A stretch of 64,000 nt of DNA from Comamonadaceae bacterium (GCA_003599455.1 QZKF01000012.1:1-64000), one strand, 5' to 3'; positions 26,309-35,513 are shown, numbered from the stretch's first letter. A program made the numbers and translations. Notes: a model not told the origin generated them from the sequence alone.

Positions 26309-27175
26309 TCACACGGCCGCGCCCGTCATGCGCTGCAGCTGTTCCAGGTCGGTCTTCATGCCCGAGGTCTCGCGGATGCGTTCGAGGATGTCGCGCTTGA
26401 GCCGCACGAACTCGGGCGCGTGCTTCAGGTCCTGCGTGCGCTGGTCGCCAAAGGGCACGTCGTAGATGGTGTCGATGCGCCCCGGGCGCGGCGCCATCAG
26501 CACCACGCGCCCGCCCAGGTACAGCGCCTCTTCCACGTCGTGCGTCACGAAGACGATGGTGGATTTCTCCAGCTTGTGCACGTAGCGGATCAGGTCGTGC
26601 ATCACCTCGCGCGTCTGCGCATCGAGCGCGCCGAAGGGCTCGTCCATCAGCACGATGCCGGGCCGGCCCATGAGCGCGCGCGCGATCGCCACGCGCTGCT
26701 GCATGCCGCCCGACAGCTGGTTGGGCCAGGCGTTCGCCACCGGCTCCAGGCCCATCAAGCGCAGCAGGGCGTCGGCCCGGCCCTCGGCCGCTTCCACGTC
26801 GGCCGAGCTGCGGTCTTGCGTGTGCGCCGCGAGCCGGCGGCAGAACTTGATGTTCTCGCACACCGTCATCCAGGGGTACAGGCTGTAGTGCTGGAACACC
26901 ATGGCGCGGTCGATGCCCGGGCCGGTGACGGCTTCACCGTCCACCAGCAGCTCGCCCGAGGTCTGCACCTCGAGCCCGCCGATGGTGCGCAGCAGGGTCG
27001 ACTTGCCGCAGCCCGAGGCGCCCACGAAGGTGACGAACTCGTTGTCGCAGATGTCGAGGTTGATGTTTTCCAGCGCGTTGACGGGCGCACCGTCGAAGCG
27101 CTTGAACACATCGCGGATCGCGATCTTGGGCACCGCGGCGACGGGCGGGGTGGCGGAGAGGGGGAGGGTGCTCAT
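26309..27175 (-). CDS. ABC transporter ATPase, NitT/TauT type, probably guanidine uptake
   Basis: This 288-residue ATPase has Walker A GASGCGKSTLL (near 51-61), signature LSGGMQQRVAIARAL, Walker B IVLMDEPFGALDAQT and the H-loop FVTHDVEEAL. The subfamily energises import of nitrate, sulfonates and related small molecules. It lies between the permease and the deiminase genes in the riboswitch-controlled operon, which points to guanidine or a guanidino compound. No binding-protein gene is in this operon; the candidate is at 57478-58512. Confidence 0.9.
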   Translation of the reverse strand: MSTLPLSATPPVAAVPKIAIRDVFKRFDGAPVNALENINLDICDNEFVTFVGASGCGKSTLLRTIGGLEVQTSGELLVDGEAVTGPGIDRAMVFQHYSLYPWMTVCENIKFCRRLAAHTQDRSSADVEAAEGRADALLRLMGLEPVANAWPNQLSGGMQQRVAIARALMGRPGIVLMDEPFGALDAQTREVMHDLIRYVHKLEKSTIVFVTHDVEEALYLGGRVVLMAPRPGRIDTIYDVPFGDQRTQDLKHAPEFVRLKRDILERIRETSGMKTDLEQLQRMTGAAV

Positions 27176-27181
27176 CGTGCT

Positions 27182-28045
27182 TCAGCCCTTGAGGTAGAGC
27201 CAGGGGAAGGCGCGGCGGTGCGCCAGGCGGAACAGCTGGTCCGTGATCAGCCCGATGAGGCCGATGACGATGATGCCCGCGAAGATGGTGTCGGTCTGCA
27301 GGAAGCGCTGCGCGCGCAGGATGGCGTAGCCCAGGCCCGAGTTCGCGGCCACCAGCTCGGCGACCACCAGGTACGTCCAGGCCCAGCCCATGGTGATGCG
27401 CATGGTGTCCATCAGCGCCGGCTTGGCGCTGGGGAAGATCACCTTCTCCACCAGCTCGCTGCGGCTCGCGCCCATGGTCTGCGCCGCCTCCACCTGGGCG
27501 GCCGGCACGCGGCGCACGTCTTCGGCCACCATCAGCACCATCTGGAAAAAAGTGCCGATGAAGATGATGGCGATCTTGGAACCCTCGCCAATGCCCACCC
27601 ACAGCATCACCAGCGGAATGAAAGCCACCGCCGGCATGTAGCGCACGAAATCGGTCAGCGGCTCCAGCAGCGCCTGCACCGAGCGGTAAGAGCCGATCAG
27701 CAGGCCCAGGGGCAGGGCGATCACCGCCGAGAGCAGAAAGCCCGTGACCACGCGGTAGATGCTGATGCCCATGTCGTCGAGCAGGCCGGTTTCGGTCGCC
27801 CAGGTCCAGGTCTTGGCCAGCACCGCCAGCGGTGCCGGCATGAACACCGGGTCGATCCCGCCCCACAGGCCCACGGCCGCCCAGAGCACCAAAGGGGTGA
27901 ACAGGCCAACGAGCGCAAGCACCCAATAGGTGCGCCGCGAGATCGGCGCACGCACCGTCCACAGGCCGGACGAACGGCGTTTGGGCCGTGCCGCCGAGGG
28001 GGGTGGTGCCGCCAGGCCGGCGGAGGGTGGGGGTAGCTGAGACAT
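27182..28045 (-). CDS. ABC transporter permease, NitT/TauT type, probably guanidine uptake
   Basis: This 287-residue protein has about six transmembrane helices and the EAA-like cytoplasmic loop VEAAQTMGASRSELVEKVIFPSAKPALMD that contacts the ATPase. The start at 28045 was chosen because AGGAG lies eight bases upstream and the N terminus is a normal hydrophilic lead; the frame stays open to 28105, which would run nearly into the riboswitch. It is the first gene after the riboswitch. The ATPase gene follows after six bases. Confidence 0.9.
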   Translation of the reverse strand: MSQLPPPSAGLAAPPPSAARPKRRSSGLWTVRAPISRRTYWVLALVGLFTPLVLWAAVGLWGGIDPVFMPAPLAVLAKTWTWATETGLLDDMGISIYRVVTGFLLSAVIALPLGLLIGSYRSVQALLEPLTDFVRYMPAVAFIPLVMLWVGIGEGSKIAIIFIGTFFQMVLMVAEDVRRVPAAQVEAAQTMGASRSELVEKVIFPSAKPALMDTMRITMGWAWTYLVVAELVAANSGLGYAILRAQRFLQTDTIFAGIIVIGLIGLITDQLFRLAHRRAFPWLYLKG

Positions 28046-28061
28046 GCGGGTGGCTCCTGAC

Positions 28062-28081
28062 GGGGGAACAAAAGGCGGAGA
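28062..28081 (-). promoter_or_regulatory. Possible expression platform of the first guanidine riboswitch
   Basis: On the minus strand the sequence TCTCCGCCTTTTGTTCCCCC lies about 27 bases after the aptamer. It is nearly complementary to the aptamer's own 3' conserved strand (GGAGGGACAAAAGCCCGGGAGA, positions 28130 to 28109, cut here as two blocks: GGAGGGACAAAAG and CCCGGGAGA). The two structures exclude each other, as expected for a switch. There is no U tract, so control may be Rho-dependent or translational; the Shine-Dalgarno follows directly. Confidence 0.45.
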
Positions 28082-28108
28082 GGCGGCATGTGCTTTGCAG
28101 CGCAAGCG

Positions 28109-28236
28109 TCTCCCGGGCTTTTGTCCCTCCGTGGAACCACACGATCGTGGCCGACTGCTCTCGGACCAGACGGCTCCGCGTGCTTCAGTTGGTGGTGGTC
28201 GTTGTCAACTGAATCGCGCGGAGCCCGGAACCCTAG
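28109..28236 (-). promoter_or_regulatory. Guanidine-I (ykkC) riboswitch, copy 1
   Basis: The minus strand carries the three conserved blocks of the class in order and spacing: CTAGGGTTCCG at the 5' end, CTGGTCCGAGAGC in the middle, and ACGGAGGGACAAAAGC then CCGGGAGA at the 3' end. The variable arm between blocks one and two is extended, with a stem including TTCAGTTG paired to CAACTGAA. Guanidine binding normally turns expression on. It sits upstream of the ABC permease gene and so controls the whole guanidine operon. Confidence 0.93.
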
Positions 28237-28496
28237 CGGTCTTCAAGGCTGGCGGTGTGCTGGGCACAGCGCCTCTCTGGATCAGGTTGTTAGCAAATTC
28301 AATGCCAGTACCTCCGGTGTGGCATGCTGGCGTGCCGCGCGTGCGCATCCCAATGTTTTCGAGCATGCGCCCACCAACCTAGACTATTGACGGCAACAAC
28401 AAATCCGGTTGGTCGAGAAGAATGGGGTTCGTGATTCCAGATTGCTGCCGCCAGTCTGACGAGAACCATTTATATCGATGAAACTTTGAGGTGAAG
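28237..28496 (+). other. Non-coding junction between the riboswitch and the KAP gene
   Basis: This 260-base stretch must hold the promoter for the riboswitch operon (minus strand) and the start signals of the KAP gene (plus strand). GC drops visibly after about 28290, which may mark the left edge of acquired DNA. TTGACG at 28387-28392 could be a -35, but no good -10 follows. No flanking direct repeats, integrase or tRNA were recognised. Confidence 0.35.
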
Positions 28497-30800
28497 ATGA
28501 ATCGTCAATTATCGAGACTCAGTGGGCACGATGCACCAATTCAATCAACAGCTGACGACCTGCTGAACGGTTTTGGAGTAGCACGAGCAATACATCGCGT
28601 ACTTGTCACAGCTCCGGCCAATTGGTCCACTCGAATCGGCTTGTATGGCCCCTGGGGAAGTGGCAAGACCAGCATTCTTAACTTGCTCAGGATTCTTGAG
28701 GAGGAGGATGGAGCAATAGTCATCAGTTTTTCGGCGTGGTCTGCGACTGGTGAGAGTGACGTAGTTGCGCAGTTTTACAGAGCCCTTGCCGAGAGACTTC
28801 GTAGCGAAAGAATCCAACTTCCCACTCGACAGCGAGCTAAGGAACTCGCCGCGAAGGTCAGCGGCTTCGCAGTCTTTGCGCGTTGGGCGCGACTGGGCGC
28901 TGAGGAACTCGCTCCAGTGCCTCCAGTTGTCAAGAAGGTCGCGACGGAGGCGCTGTCCAAACTCTCTTCAGCTGCGTCTGCATGGACAAGGATTGGGCGC
29001 AAGGACCTTGAGGCCATCACCACACTTCTAAACGGGAGACGCGTCGTGGTGTTTATTGATGACTTGGACAGAGCGGATCCGCGACTCGTGCCCAAGACGT
29101 TGTTGGCCATGCGTGAACTGCTTGACTGGCCAGGCTTCTCTTTCGTTCTTGCATTTGACAGACGCGCTATCTCCAGTGCTCTTTCCGAGTACTCCCAGGC
29201 CTTCGGTGACGATGCGCAGGGGTTTCTGGAAAAAGTTATCGACGTACCGTTTGAAGTCACCGATGCGAGAGAGGAGCAGAGGATGCGTCTCGCAGAGGCG
29301 GCATTCAGGGCGTGTTGCGACCTGATTCCCGTTGAGGCGATTGCGGCTTTTCTACCTATCCTCCCGAGTCAACCTCGTCGGGTCAAACTGATCGCTCGCA
29401 TGATGGGTGCGTTGCAACCTTCATTGGCCCGACACTCCGTGGAGGAGGTGGACTGGACGGGGATTGGCCTCTATTTGGTGATCAAAGAGGCTAGTCAAGT
29501 CGTGGCAGATTGGGTTGTAAAGGCGGCAACGGCCGAGGGGGTTGACTGGACACTTTGGGCTAGAGACGAGAACGAGAGACGGAAGAAGGAAGAGGAGGTG
29601 CGGTCGAATGTCCTTGGCCTACTCAACGAGCCACATTTGCCACCTGATGCAGATCGGATTGCCGACGCCACCTTGCGCCTGCTTCGACATTGGGATATGG
29701 AGTCAAATGAAACGGTTTTGTATTGGGTGGAGATCGCATATCGCGAGCCCGATATCACTTTGAGCGAGTTCCACAAACTGCGTGATGAATTCGCCGATGG
29801 CCAGAGCGCAGCCCTTGTAGAAATCGCCATACGTCGAGCCACCTCCATTGCCAGCGTTCCAGTGCAACAGGCTTCGGCGCATTTCCTTGATGTCGCCGTT
29901 ACAAGCTATCGAATGGCACTGGATGCGATGGCAGGATCGCACACAAGAGTTGAATGGGAGGCTCGGTACGCTGACGCGAAAAAGACGCTTCTCCTGCTTG
30001 AGTACGTTTGGATTCAACGAAAGAACGGAGAACTGGCGGCCGCTGCTTCGCAGGGGGCGATTTCGGCGACGCTGCTCAGCGTAGTTGCCCGGTGGTTGAC
30101 GTGGACGAACAACGATGGAGAGCTCAGTCTTCGACAGCGTGAGCGGGAGTTGGCGCTGGCGGTGATTGAAAGCTGTATCGACCCCGAACTACTTTTCGCA
30201 GAAACCGACCCGTTCTGGGAGTCTCATGGGGCTGATAGTCCGAGAAGTTCTGAGCTGATGAAGGCTTGGCGTAGCACTGTAAGGGCAGCGCTTGCCCCAC
30301 GTGTAGTCACTCGGCTTTGCGAGAAATTTCTGAAAACCAATGGTCTCGCGCTCATCGCAGCGGGCGATGACAGGCTGGGTCCATGGCTCATTGAGAATGA
30401 AAAGTCGCCTCTGTACACGAACGCAGATTTGACAAGGCAACTTGTTGAAGTGATGCAAGCGGGGCGGGTATCGAGCGAGTCGGTACGTATCGCGCTTTCA
30501 AAGAACGCAAGGCTCTACCTTAGGCAGCTGCTTTTTCAAACGCGAGACGCAAGTTGGGGTGGAATCGAAGACGCGAAGGCCATTCACGCTCGGCATCCTG
30601 AAATCATCCCTGCGGCTTGGGCTGCGATCATTGATATTCCGGTTCCATTTCGCATGCAGTCGTCGTTGCGAAAGCTCCGAACCGATCTATTAAAAGTGGG
30701 TGTCATTTCTGATCAGTTACCTGGGCCTTCTTGGCTGAAAGATGAAGCCGAGGCTAGTACTGTGATTCCGTCGCCGCCACCAGCAGCCGTGAGCTCATAG
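28497..30800 (+). CDS. KAP-family P-loop NTPase, candidate phage-exclusion protein
   Basis: This 767-residue protein has a KAP NTPase domain: Walker A GPWGSGKTS at residues 51-59 and Walker B VVVFIDDLDRAD near 183-194, followed by RAISSALSEY and DVPFEVTD. KAP proteins usually have membrane helices inside the NTPase domain; none is obvious here. From about residue 330 to 767 it is an unrecognised, probably helical region. ATG 28497 is preceded by GAGG at five bases; GTG 28491 is less likely. GC and codon use differ clearly from the neighbours (AGA, TTG, ATA codons), so it was probably acquired. Known relatives include the F-plasmid exclusion protein PifA; a defence role here is inference. Confidence 0.75.
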   Translation: MNRQLSRLSGHDAPIQSTADDLLNGFGVARAIHRVLVTAPANWSTRIGLYGPWGSGKTSILNLLRILEEEDGAIVISFSAWSATGESDVVAQFYRALAERLRSERIQLPTRQRAKELAAKVSGFAVFARWARLGAEELAPVPPVVKKVATEALSKLSSAASAWTRIGRKDLEAITTLLNGRRVVVFIDDLDRADPRLVPKTLLAMRELLDWPGFSFVLAFDRRAISSALSEYSQAFGDDAQGFLEKVIDVPFEVTDAREEQRMRLAEAAFRACCDLIPVEAIAAFLPILPSQPRRVKLIARMMGALQPSLARHSVEEVDWTGIGLYLVIKEASQVVADWVVKAATAEGVDWTLWARDENERRKKEEEVRSNVLGLLNEPHLPPDADRIADATLRLLRHWDMESNETVLYWVEIAYREPDITLSEFHKLRDEFADGQSAALVEIAIRRATSIASVPVQQASAHFLDVAVTSYRMALDAMAGSHTRVEWEARYADAKKTLLLLEYVWIQRKNGELAAAASQGAISATLLSVVARWLTWTNNDGELSLRQRERELALAVIESCIDPELLFAETDPFWESHGADSPRSSELMKAWRSTVRAALAPRVVTRLCEKFLKTNGLALIAAGDDRLGPWLIENEKSPLYTNADLTRQLVEVMQAGRVSSESVRIALSKNARLYLRQLLFQTRDASWGGIEDAKAIHARHPEIIPAAWAAIIDIPVPFRMQSSLRKLRTDLLKVGVISDQLPGPSWLKDEAEASTVIPSPPPAAVSS

Positions 30801-30935
30801 ATTTCCGCATTTCGACTGTCGTTCATTCTGTAGATGGACGGATAGGGCGCTGGTTGATGATGGTCTGGTCAGTGGCAGAATCGCGCCTCCCCACCGGTGC
30901 CCAGCACCGTCCCGCTCCACTAACCCCACCTCCCC

Positions 30936-32204
30936 ATGCAATCCCCGCCCCCCGGCATGCTCGGCATCGACTTCGGCACGTCCAACTCCGCCGTCTCCTG
31001 GGCGGCGCCCGGCGGCGCGGCGCGGCTGATCGCGCTCGAAGGCGAGGCCACGTCCATGCCCACGGCGGTGTTCTTCAATGCTGAGGATCGGCACACGCAC
31101 TTCGGACGCGATGCCGTGGCGCAGTACCTCGCGGGCACCGAGGGGCGTTTGCTGCGTTCGCTCAAGAGCCTGCTGGGCAGCCCCTTGCTGCTCGAATCCA
31201 CGGTGGTCAACCACCAGCAGGTCAGCTTCCAGCAGATCGTGGAGATTTTTCTGAACGAGCTGCGCGAGCGCGCGGGCCGTGCGCTGGGTGGGGGCCCGGC
31301 CCATGCGCCCCGGCGTGTGGTGATGGGCCGGCCGGTGCATTTTGTGGACGACGACCCCGAGCGCGACGCGCTGGCCCAGCAGTCGCTGTTGGATGCGGCG
31401 CTGGCGGTGGGCTTCGAAGAGGTGTCGTTCCAGTTCGAGCCGATCGCCGCCGCGCTCGACCACGAGCGCCGCCTCACGCGCGAGAGCATCGTGCTGGTGG
31501 TGGACCTGGGCGGCGGCACGTCGGACTTCACCGTGGTGCGGCTCGGGCCGCAGCGCATGAAGCTGTTGGACCGCAGCAGCGACGTGCTGGCCACGGCCGG
31601 TGTGCACATCGGCGGCACAGACTTCGACCAGCGCCTCAGCCTGGAGCAGGTGATGCCGCTGCTGGGCTACCGGCACCACGGGCCGCAGGGCCGCGAGGTG
31701 CCCAACCGCGTGTTCATGGACTTGTCCACCTGGCACCTGATCCAGTGGCTCTACCTGCCGCGCGCCCTCAGCCAGGCGCAGGGGCTGCGCGTCAACTACA
31801 CCGACCGCCACCTGCACCAGCGCCTGATGCGCGTGCTGCACCAGCACGACGGGCACCGCATCGCCCACGCGGTGGAGCAGGCCAAGATCCACTGCTCGCA
31901 GCAGGGCACCGAGGCCGCCGTGGACCTGGCCTGCGTGGAGCCCGGCCTGGCGGCGCACATTGGCCCGGCCGACATGGCGGCGCACCTGGGCGCCTTGCTG
32001 GCGCGCACCGTGCAGTGCGCGCGCGAATGCGTGCAGCGCGCCGGCCTGGACAACGCCGCGCTCGACGCGATCTACCTCACCGGCGGCTCGTCGGCCCTGC
32101 GGCCCTTGCAGCACGCGCTGCAGACCGAGTTCAAGGGCGTGCCGCTGGTGGAGGGCGACCTGTTTGGCGGCGTGGCTTCGGGGTTGGCGTATTCGCGGGT
32201 GTGA
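30936..32204 (+). CDS. Hsp70-family protein, YegD-like
   Basis: This 422-residue actin-fold ATPase has phosphate-1 motif GIDFGTSNSAVSW near residues 10-22, phosphate-2 VVDLGGGTSDFTVV near 188-201, and adenosine motif IYLTGGSSALRPLQ. It ends at the end of the ATPase domain and lacks the DnaK substrate-binding domain, as in E. coli YegD. The client and role are unknown. It is in the same direction as, and 49 bases upstream of, the ankyrin gene. Confidence 0.88.
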   Translation: MQSPPPGMLGIDFGTSNSAVSWAAPGGAARLIALEGEATSMPTAVFFNAEDRHTHFGRDAVAQYLAGTEGRLLRSLKSLLGSPLLLESTVVNHQQVSFQQIVEIFLNELRERAGRALGGGPAHAPRRVVMGRPVHFVDDDPERDALAQQSLLDAALAVGFEEVSFQFEPIAAALDHERRLTRESIVLVVDLGGGTSDFTVVRLGPQRMKLLDRSSDVLATAGVHIGGTDFDQRLSLEQVMPLLGYRHHGPQGREVPNRVFMDLSTWHLIQWLYLPRALSQAQGLRVNYTDRHLHQRLMRVLHQHDGHRIAHAVEQAKIHCSQQGTEAAVDLACVEPGLAAHIGPADMAAHLGALLARTVQCARECVQRAGLDNAALDAIYLTGGSSALRPLQHALQTEFKGVPLVEGDLFGGVASGLAYSRV

Positions 32205-32253
32205 GCCCACCTGCGTACACTCACACCCCCACCCACACACCACAGCACCCCAC

Positions 32254-32718
32254 GTGACCGACTGGAAAACCGCGCAGATGATCAAGGCCTCGGGCTGGCC
32301 GCTGGCGCCGGAGCTGCTGACCGCGCCCGATGCCGACTTCAACGCCCGGCTCGAAGGCGGCCTGGTGCCCCTGCACTGGGCCTGCACCGAAGGCAAGGCC
32401 GGGGTGCTGAAGTACATGCTGGAGCGCGGCGCAAACGTGCTGGACGCGGCCGACGGCGCGGTCAGTGCGGCGGGGCGCACGCCGCTCTATATGGCCATCC
32501 ACTCGGGCAACTTCCAGACCGTGATGCTGGTGATCGACCAGCTCAAGACCCTGGGCGCGCCCGCGGCCGACGAGGCGCTGAAGAAGCGCCTCACCAGCAC
32601 GTTCGGCAAGAGCCACGCCGACGCGAAGAACCGCCTGGCGCAAACGCTGAAGGACTGGGACCGCGTGGCCGCCGGCAAGAAAGCGACCACCTCGCCGCCG
32701 CCGGTCAAGGCGCCTTGA
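32254..32718 (+). CDS. Ankyrin-repeat protein
   Basis: This 154-residue protein holds about two ankyrin repeats: GLVPLHWACTEGKAGVLKYMLERGANV (near 31-57, cut) and AAGRTPLYMAIHSGNFQTVMLVIDQL (near 66-91). A helical, charged C terminus follows. The start is GTG at 32254. Ankyrin repeats mediate protein binding. The pairing with an Hsp70-like gene suggests a joint function, but nothing in the sequence shows it. The preceding 49 bases are C/A-rich simple sequence (ACACCCCC and ACACAC runs). Confidence 0.75.
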   Translation: MTDWKTAQMIKASGWPLAPELLTAPDADFNARLEGGLVPLHWACTEGKAGVLKYMLERGANVLDAADGAVSAAGRTPLYMAIHSGNFQTVMLVIDQLKTLGAPAADEALKKRLTSTFGKSHADAKNRLAQTLKDWDRVAAGKKATTSPPPVKAP

Positions 32719-32751
32719 CGACTCCGTTGCCGGCCCCGGGAGGCTGTGGCC

Positions 32752-33633
32752 TCAGGGCGCGCGCCGCAAACCGCCCGGCGTGACGCCGAAGGCGCGCAGG
32801 AAGGCGGTGGTCATGTGGCTCTGGCTGGAAAAGCCCGCGTCTTCTGCGATGCTGGCCAGCGGCAGCGTGCTGTCCTGCACCAGCGCCCGCGCGTGCTGCA
32901 GGCGCGCGTTGAGGATGTACTGGTAGGGCGTGCAGCTGAAGGTGTTCTTGAACAGGCGCACGAACTGGGTCTTGCTGAAACCGGCGGCCAGGGCCAGTTC
33001 GCCGATGGACAGGCTCTGGGTCAGCCGCACCCGGACCAGTTCCTCGACGCGGTGCGCCTGCGCGGCCGACAGCCGGCCGCGTTCGCGTGGCGTGGCGTAG
33101 CGGCTGGCCGCGCGCTGCTGCAGGCGCATGGCCACGCCCAATGACAGGGACTCGGCATAGAGCACACCGCTGGGGCACCCCTCGGCCACCTCGTGCACCA
33201 TCGCGCGCAGCACGCCGGCCAGGTCGTCGTCGTGAAACTCGATCTCGGTGCGCAGGGGCATGCGCACGAGCTGTTCCGACAGCACCGTGTCGTCCAGGCG
33301 CGCCTGGTCGAACTGCAGCATGATGCGGCGCACCCCGTCGCAGCGCCAGCGCGAGACGTCGGCATGGCCGCCGGGGGTGAACAGGCCGATGGCGCCCGCG
33401 CCCAGCTCGCGTTCGATCGAGCGGTGCCCGTAGTGGAACTCGGCCCGCGCCCGGCCGCAGTCCAGCATGGCCAGCAGCGTGTGACCCGCCGTGTCGCACG
33501 AGCCCGAAAGGTCGGGCACGGCCTCGACCCAGCCCAGCGAGAGGCCGGCCCAACGGGACACCGCTTCGGCGCTGAGCAGGTTGCGCTCTTCCAGCGGGTT
33601 GACGGGGGCGGCGCTCGCTTGCGTTCGGATCAT
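32752..33633 (-). CDS. AraC-family transcriptional regulator
   Basis: This 293-residue regulator has an N-terminal sensing domain and a C-terminal double helix-turn-helix. The DNA-binding part spans about 190-293, with SIGELALAAGFSKTQFVRLFKNTFSCTPYQYI and SIAEDAGFSSQSHMTTAFLRAFGVTPGG. The ATG at 33633 is preceded by AGGAG; an earlier start would add an atypical extension. It is divergent from the tannase-family lipoprotein gene, a likely target. Confidence 0.85.
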   Translation of the reverse strand: MIRTQASAAPVNPLEERNLLSAEAVSRWAGLSLGWVEAVPDLSGSCDTAGHTLLAMLDCGRARAEFHYGHRSIERELGAGAIGLFTPGGHADVSRWRCDGVRRIMLQFDQARLDDTVLSEQLVRMPLRTEIEFHDDDLAGVLRAMVHEVAEGCPSGVLYAESLSLGVAMRLQQRAASRYATPRERGRLSAAQAHRVEELVRVRLTQSLSIGELALAAGFSKTQFVRLFKNTFSCTPYQYILNARLQHARALVQDSTLPLASIAEDAGFSSQSHMTTAFLRAFGVTPGGLRRAP

Positions 33634-33866
33634 GGTGATGTCTCCTGTGCGCGTCCGTCGATGGCGTGATGACGTGCCTCCGGAGTCTGACACCTGAGGC
33701 TCCATTGCGGCATGCCACTTCGCTATAGCTGCTAGCGCGATTCCCCTTCGGGACTATCCCTAGGAGCGCGGTGCTTCGCTGAAAAGCTGGTCCGATGTTG
33801 AAAGACGCGCAGGCGTTGGCGCGCTGCAATGCGGTCTCCCAGCCCACCCACAACGAGGAGACCTTC

Positions 33867-35513
33867 TTGAACGAACGCACACAACTTCCCCCACTGCCCC
33901 GCCGCAGCTGCGCGGCCGGCGCGGTGGCCGCCCTGCTGCTGGCCGCCTGTGGCGGCGGTGGTGATGGCGGCAGCGCCACCGCCCCACCCCCCGCGGGACC
34001 GGACTTCGACAGCATCTCCATCAACCCCACCACGACCTGCGACATGGCAGGCATCGGAGCGGCCGCGCTGACGGCCGACGCACCCGTCACGGTGCTGGAG
34101 GTGGCCACCGGCACCACGGGCGCCGGCGCCACCGACCGCGAGTACTGCCTGGTCAAGGTGAAGGTGGACACCGCGGTCAACATCTGGGTCTCGCTGCCCA
34201 CGACCAGCTGGAACGGGCGCTTCCGCGCCGAAGGCAATGGTGTGTATGCGGGCGCCTCGCAACTCGGCGTGGCCACCGACTCGGTACGGCAGGGCTTTGT
34301 GGGCGTTAAGACGGACACCGGGCACCCGGACTTCTTTCTCTCGGGCGCCTTCGGCATGCTCTCGCCTGGCAACCCCAATGTGCCCGTGCAGGAAGATTTT
34401 GCGCACCGCTCCATGCACCTGATGGCGGTGGTGGGCAAGCAGCTCACCAGGGCCTACTACGCGCAGGACCCGGTGCGCTCCTACTGGTACGGCTGCTCCA
34501 CCGGCGGGCGCCAGGGCCTGATGATGGCGCAGCGCTATCCCGAAGACTTCGACGCCATCCTCGCGGGCGCGCCCGCCATCCACTGGGACCGTTTTCAGGC
34601 GTACCACATCTGGCCGCAGATCGCGATGCGCGAGGAAGCGGGCGGGCCCATTTCCGCGGCCAAGCAGACGCTGGCCACCAACCGGGCCGTCGCCGTGTGC
34701 GATGCGAACGACGGCGTGACCGACGGGGTGCTCGACGACCCGCGCACCTGCGACTACGACCCGACCAACGACCTCACCATCACCAGCGGGGCCTGTGCCG
34801 GCGACACCTGCCTCACGCCGGGCGAGGCCAGCGCCATCAAGAAGATCTGGGGTGGCGCGCGCGGCGCCGGTGGCAACCTGCTGTGGCCGGGCCTGGAGCG
34901 CGGCACCAGCCTGGCCGCGCTGGCGGGTGCCACGCCTTTCCCGATTCCGATCGAGCAGGCGCGCTACTGGGTGTACTTCGACCCGGCCTGGGACTGGAAC
35001 ACGCTCAACTACCTGAACTACGAGAGCTTCTTCAGCGACAACATCGCCCAGGTGGGCCCGCGCATGGCGACGGACAACCCGGACCTCTCGGCCTTCAAGG
35101 CGCGTGGCGGCAAGCTCATCATGTACCACGGCTGGTCGGACAACCTCATCATGCCGCAGGGCACAATCCGGTACTACGAGCGCGTGAAGCAGACCATGGG
35201 CAGCAACAACGCGAGCGACTTCTCGCGCCTGTACATGGTGGGCGGCATGGGGCACTGCAGCGGCGGCACCAACGTGGACCAGTTCGGCCAGGGCTCCAGC
35301 GGCGCCGTGCCCAAAGAGCCGAAGACCGATGTGTTCCGCGCCCTCATGGCCTGGTCGGAGAAGGGCGTGGCGCCCAACGAGATCGTGGCCTCGCGCATCG
35401 CCGGTGGTGTCGTCACGCGCACCCGGCCGCTGTGCCCCTACCCCCAGGTGGCGAAGTACCAGGGATCGGGCAGCACGGACGAGGCCGGGAACTTCCGCTG
35501 CGAGAGTCCTTGA
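33867..35513 (+). CDS. Tannase/feruloyl-esterase-family lipoprotein
   Basis: This secreted alpha/beta hydrolase acts on aromatic esters such as gallate or ferulate esters. It has the CS-D-HC layout of the family: a Cys next to the nucleophile in YGCSTGGRQG, and the final His followed by Cys in GGMGHCSGG; the Asp is probably in WSDNLI. The start is ambiguous: ATG 33795 is in frame, but TTG 33867 has GAGGAG six bases upstream and gives a normal lipoprotein signal (short basic head, AAGAVAALLLAAC lipobox near residue 28). I therefore use the TTG, giving 548 residues. Substrate unknown; the divergent AraC gene probably regulates it. Confidence 0.85.
   Translation: MNERTQLPPLPRRSCAAGAVAALLLAACGGGGDGGSATAPPPAGPDFDSISINPTTTCDMAGIGAAALTADAPVTVLEVATGTTGAGATDREYCLVKVKVDTAVNIWVSLPTTSWNGRFRAEGNGVYAGASQLGVATDSVRQGFVGVKTDTGHPDFFLSGAFGMLSPGNPNVPVQEDFAHRSMHLMAVVGKQLTRAYYAQDPVRSYWYGCSTGGRQGLMMAQRYPEDFDAILAGAPAIHWDRFQAYHIWPQIAMREEAGGPISAAKQTLATNRAVAVCDANDGVTDGVLDDPRTCDYDPTNDLTITSGACAGDTCLTPGEASAIKKIWGGARGAGGNLLWPGLERGTSLAALAGATPFPIPIEQARYWVYFDPAWDWNTLNYLNYESFFSDNIAQVGPRMATDNPDLSAFKARGGKLIMYHGWSDNLIMPQGTIRYYERVKQTMGSNNASDFSRLYMVGGMGHCSGGTNVDQFGQGSSGAVPKEPKTDVFRALMAWSEKGVAPNEIVASRIAGGVVTRTRPLCPYPQVAKYQGSGSTDEAGNFRCESP

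Noticed and set aside
26069..28036. 655-codon plus-strand open frame across the guanidine ABC genes
   Set aside because: It crosses three well-supported minus-strand genes and shows no recognisable domain.
28237..30935. Attachment-site direct repeats flanking the KAP gene
   Set aside because: Both flanks were read and no repeat of useful length was found; acquisition is inferred only from composition.
32205..32253. ACACCC/ACACAC tract as a direct-repeat or CRISPR-like array
   Set aside because: It is short simple sequence with no spaced repeat unit.
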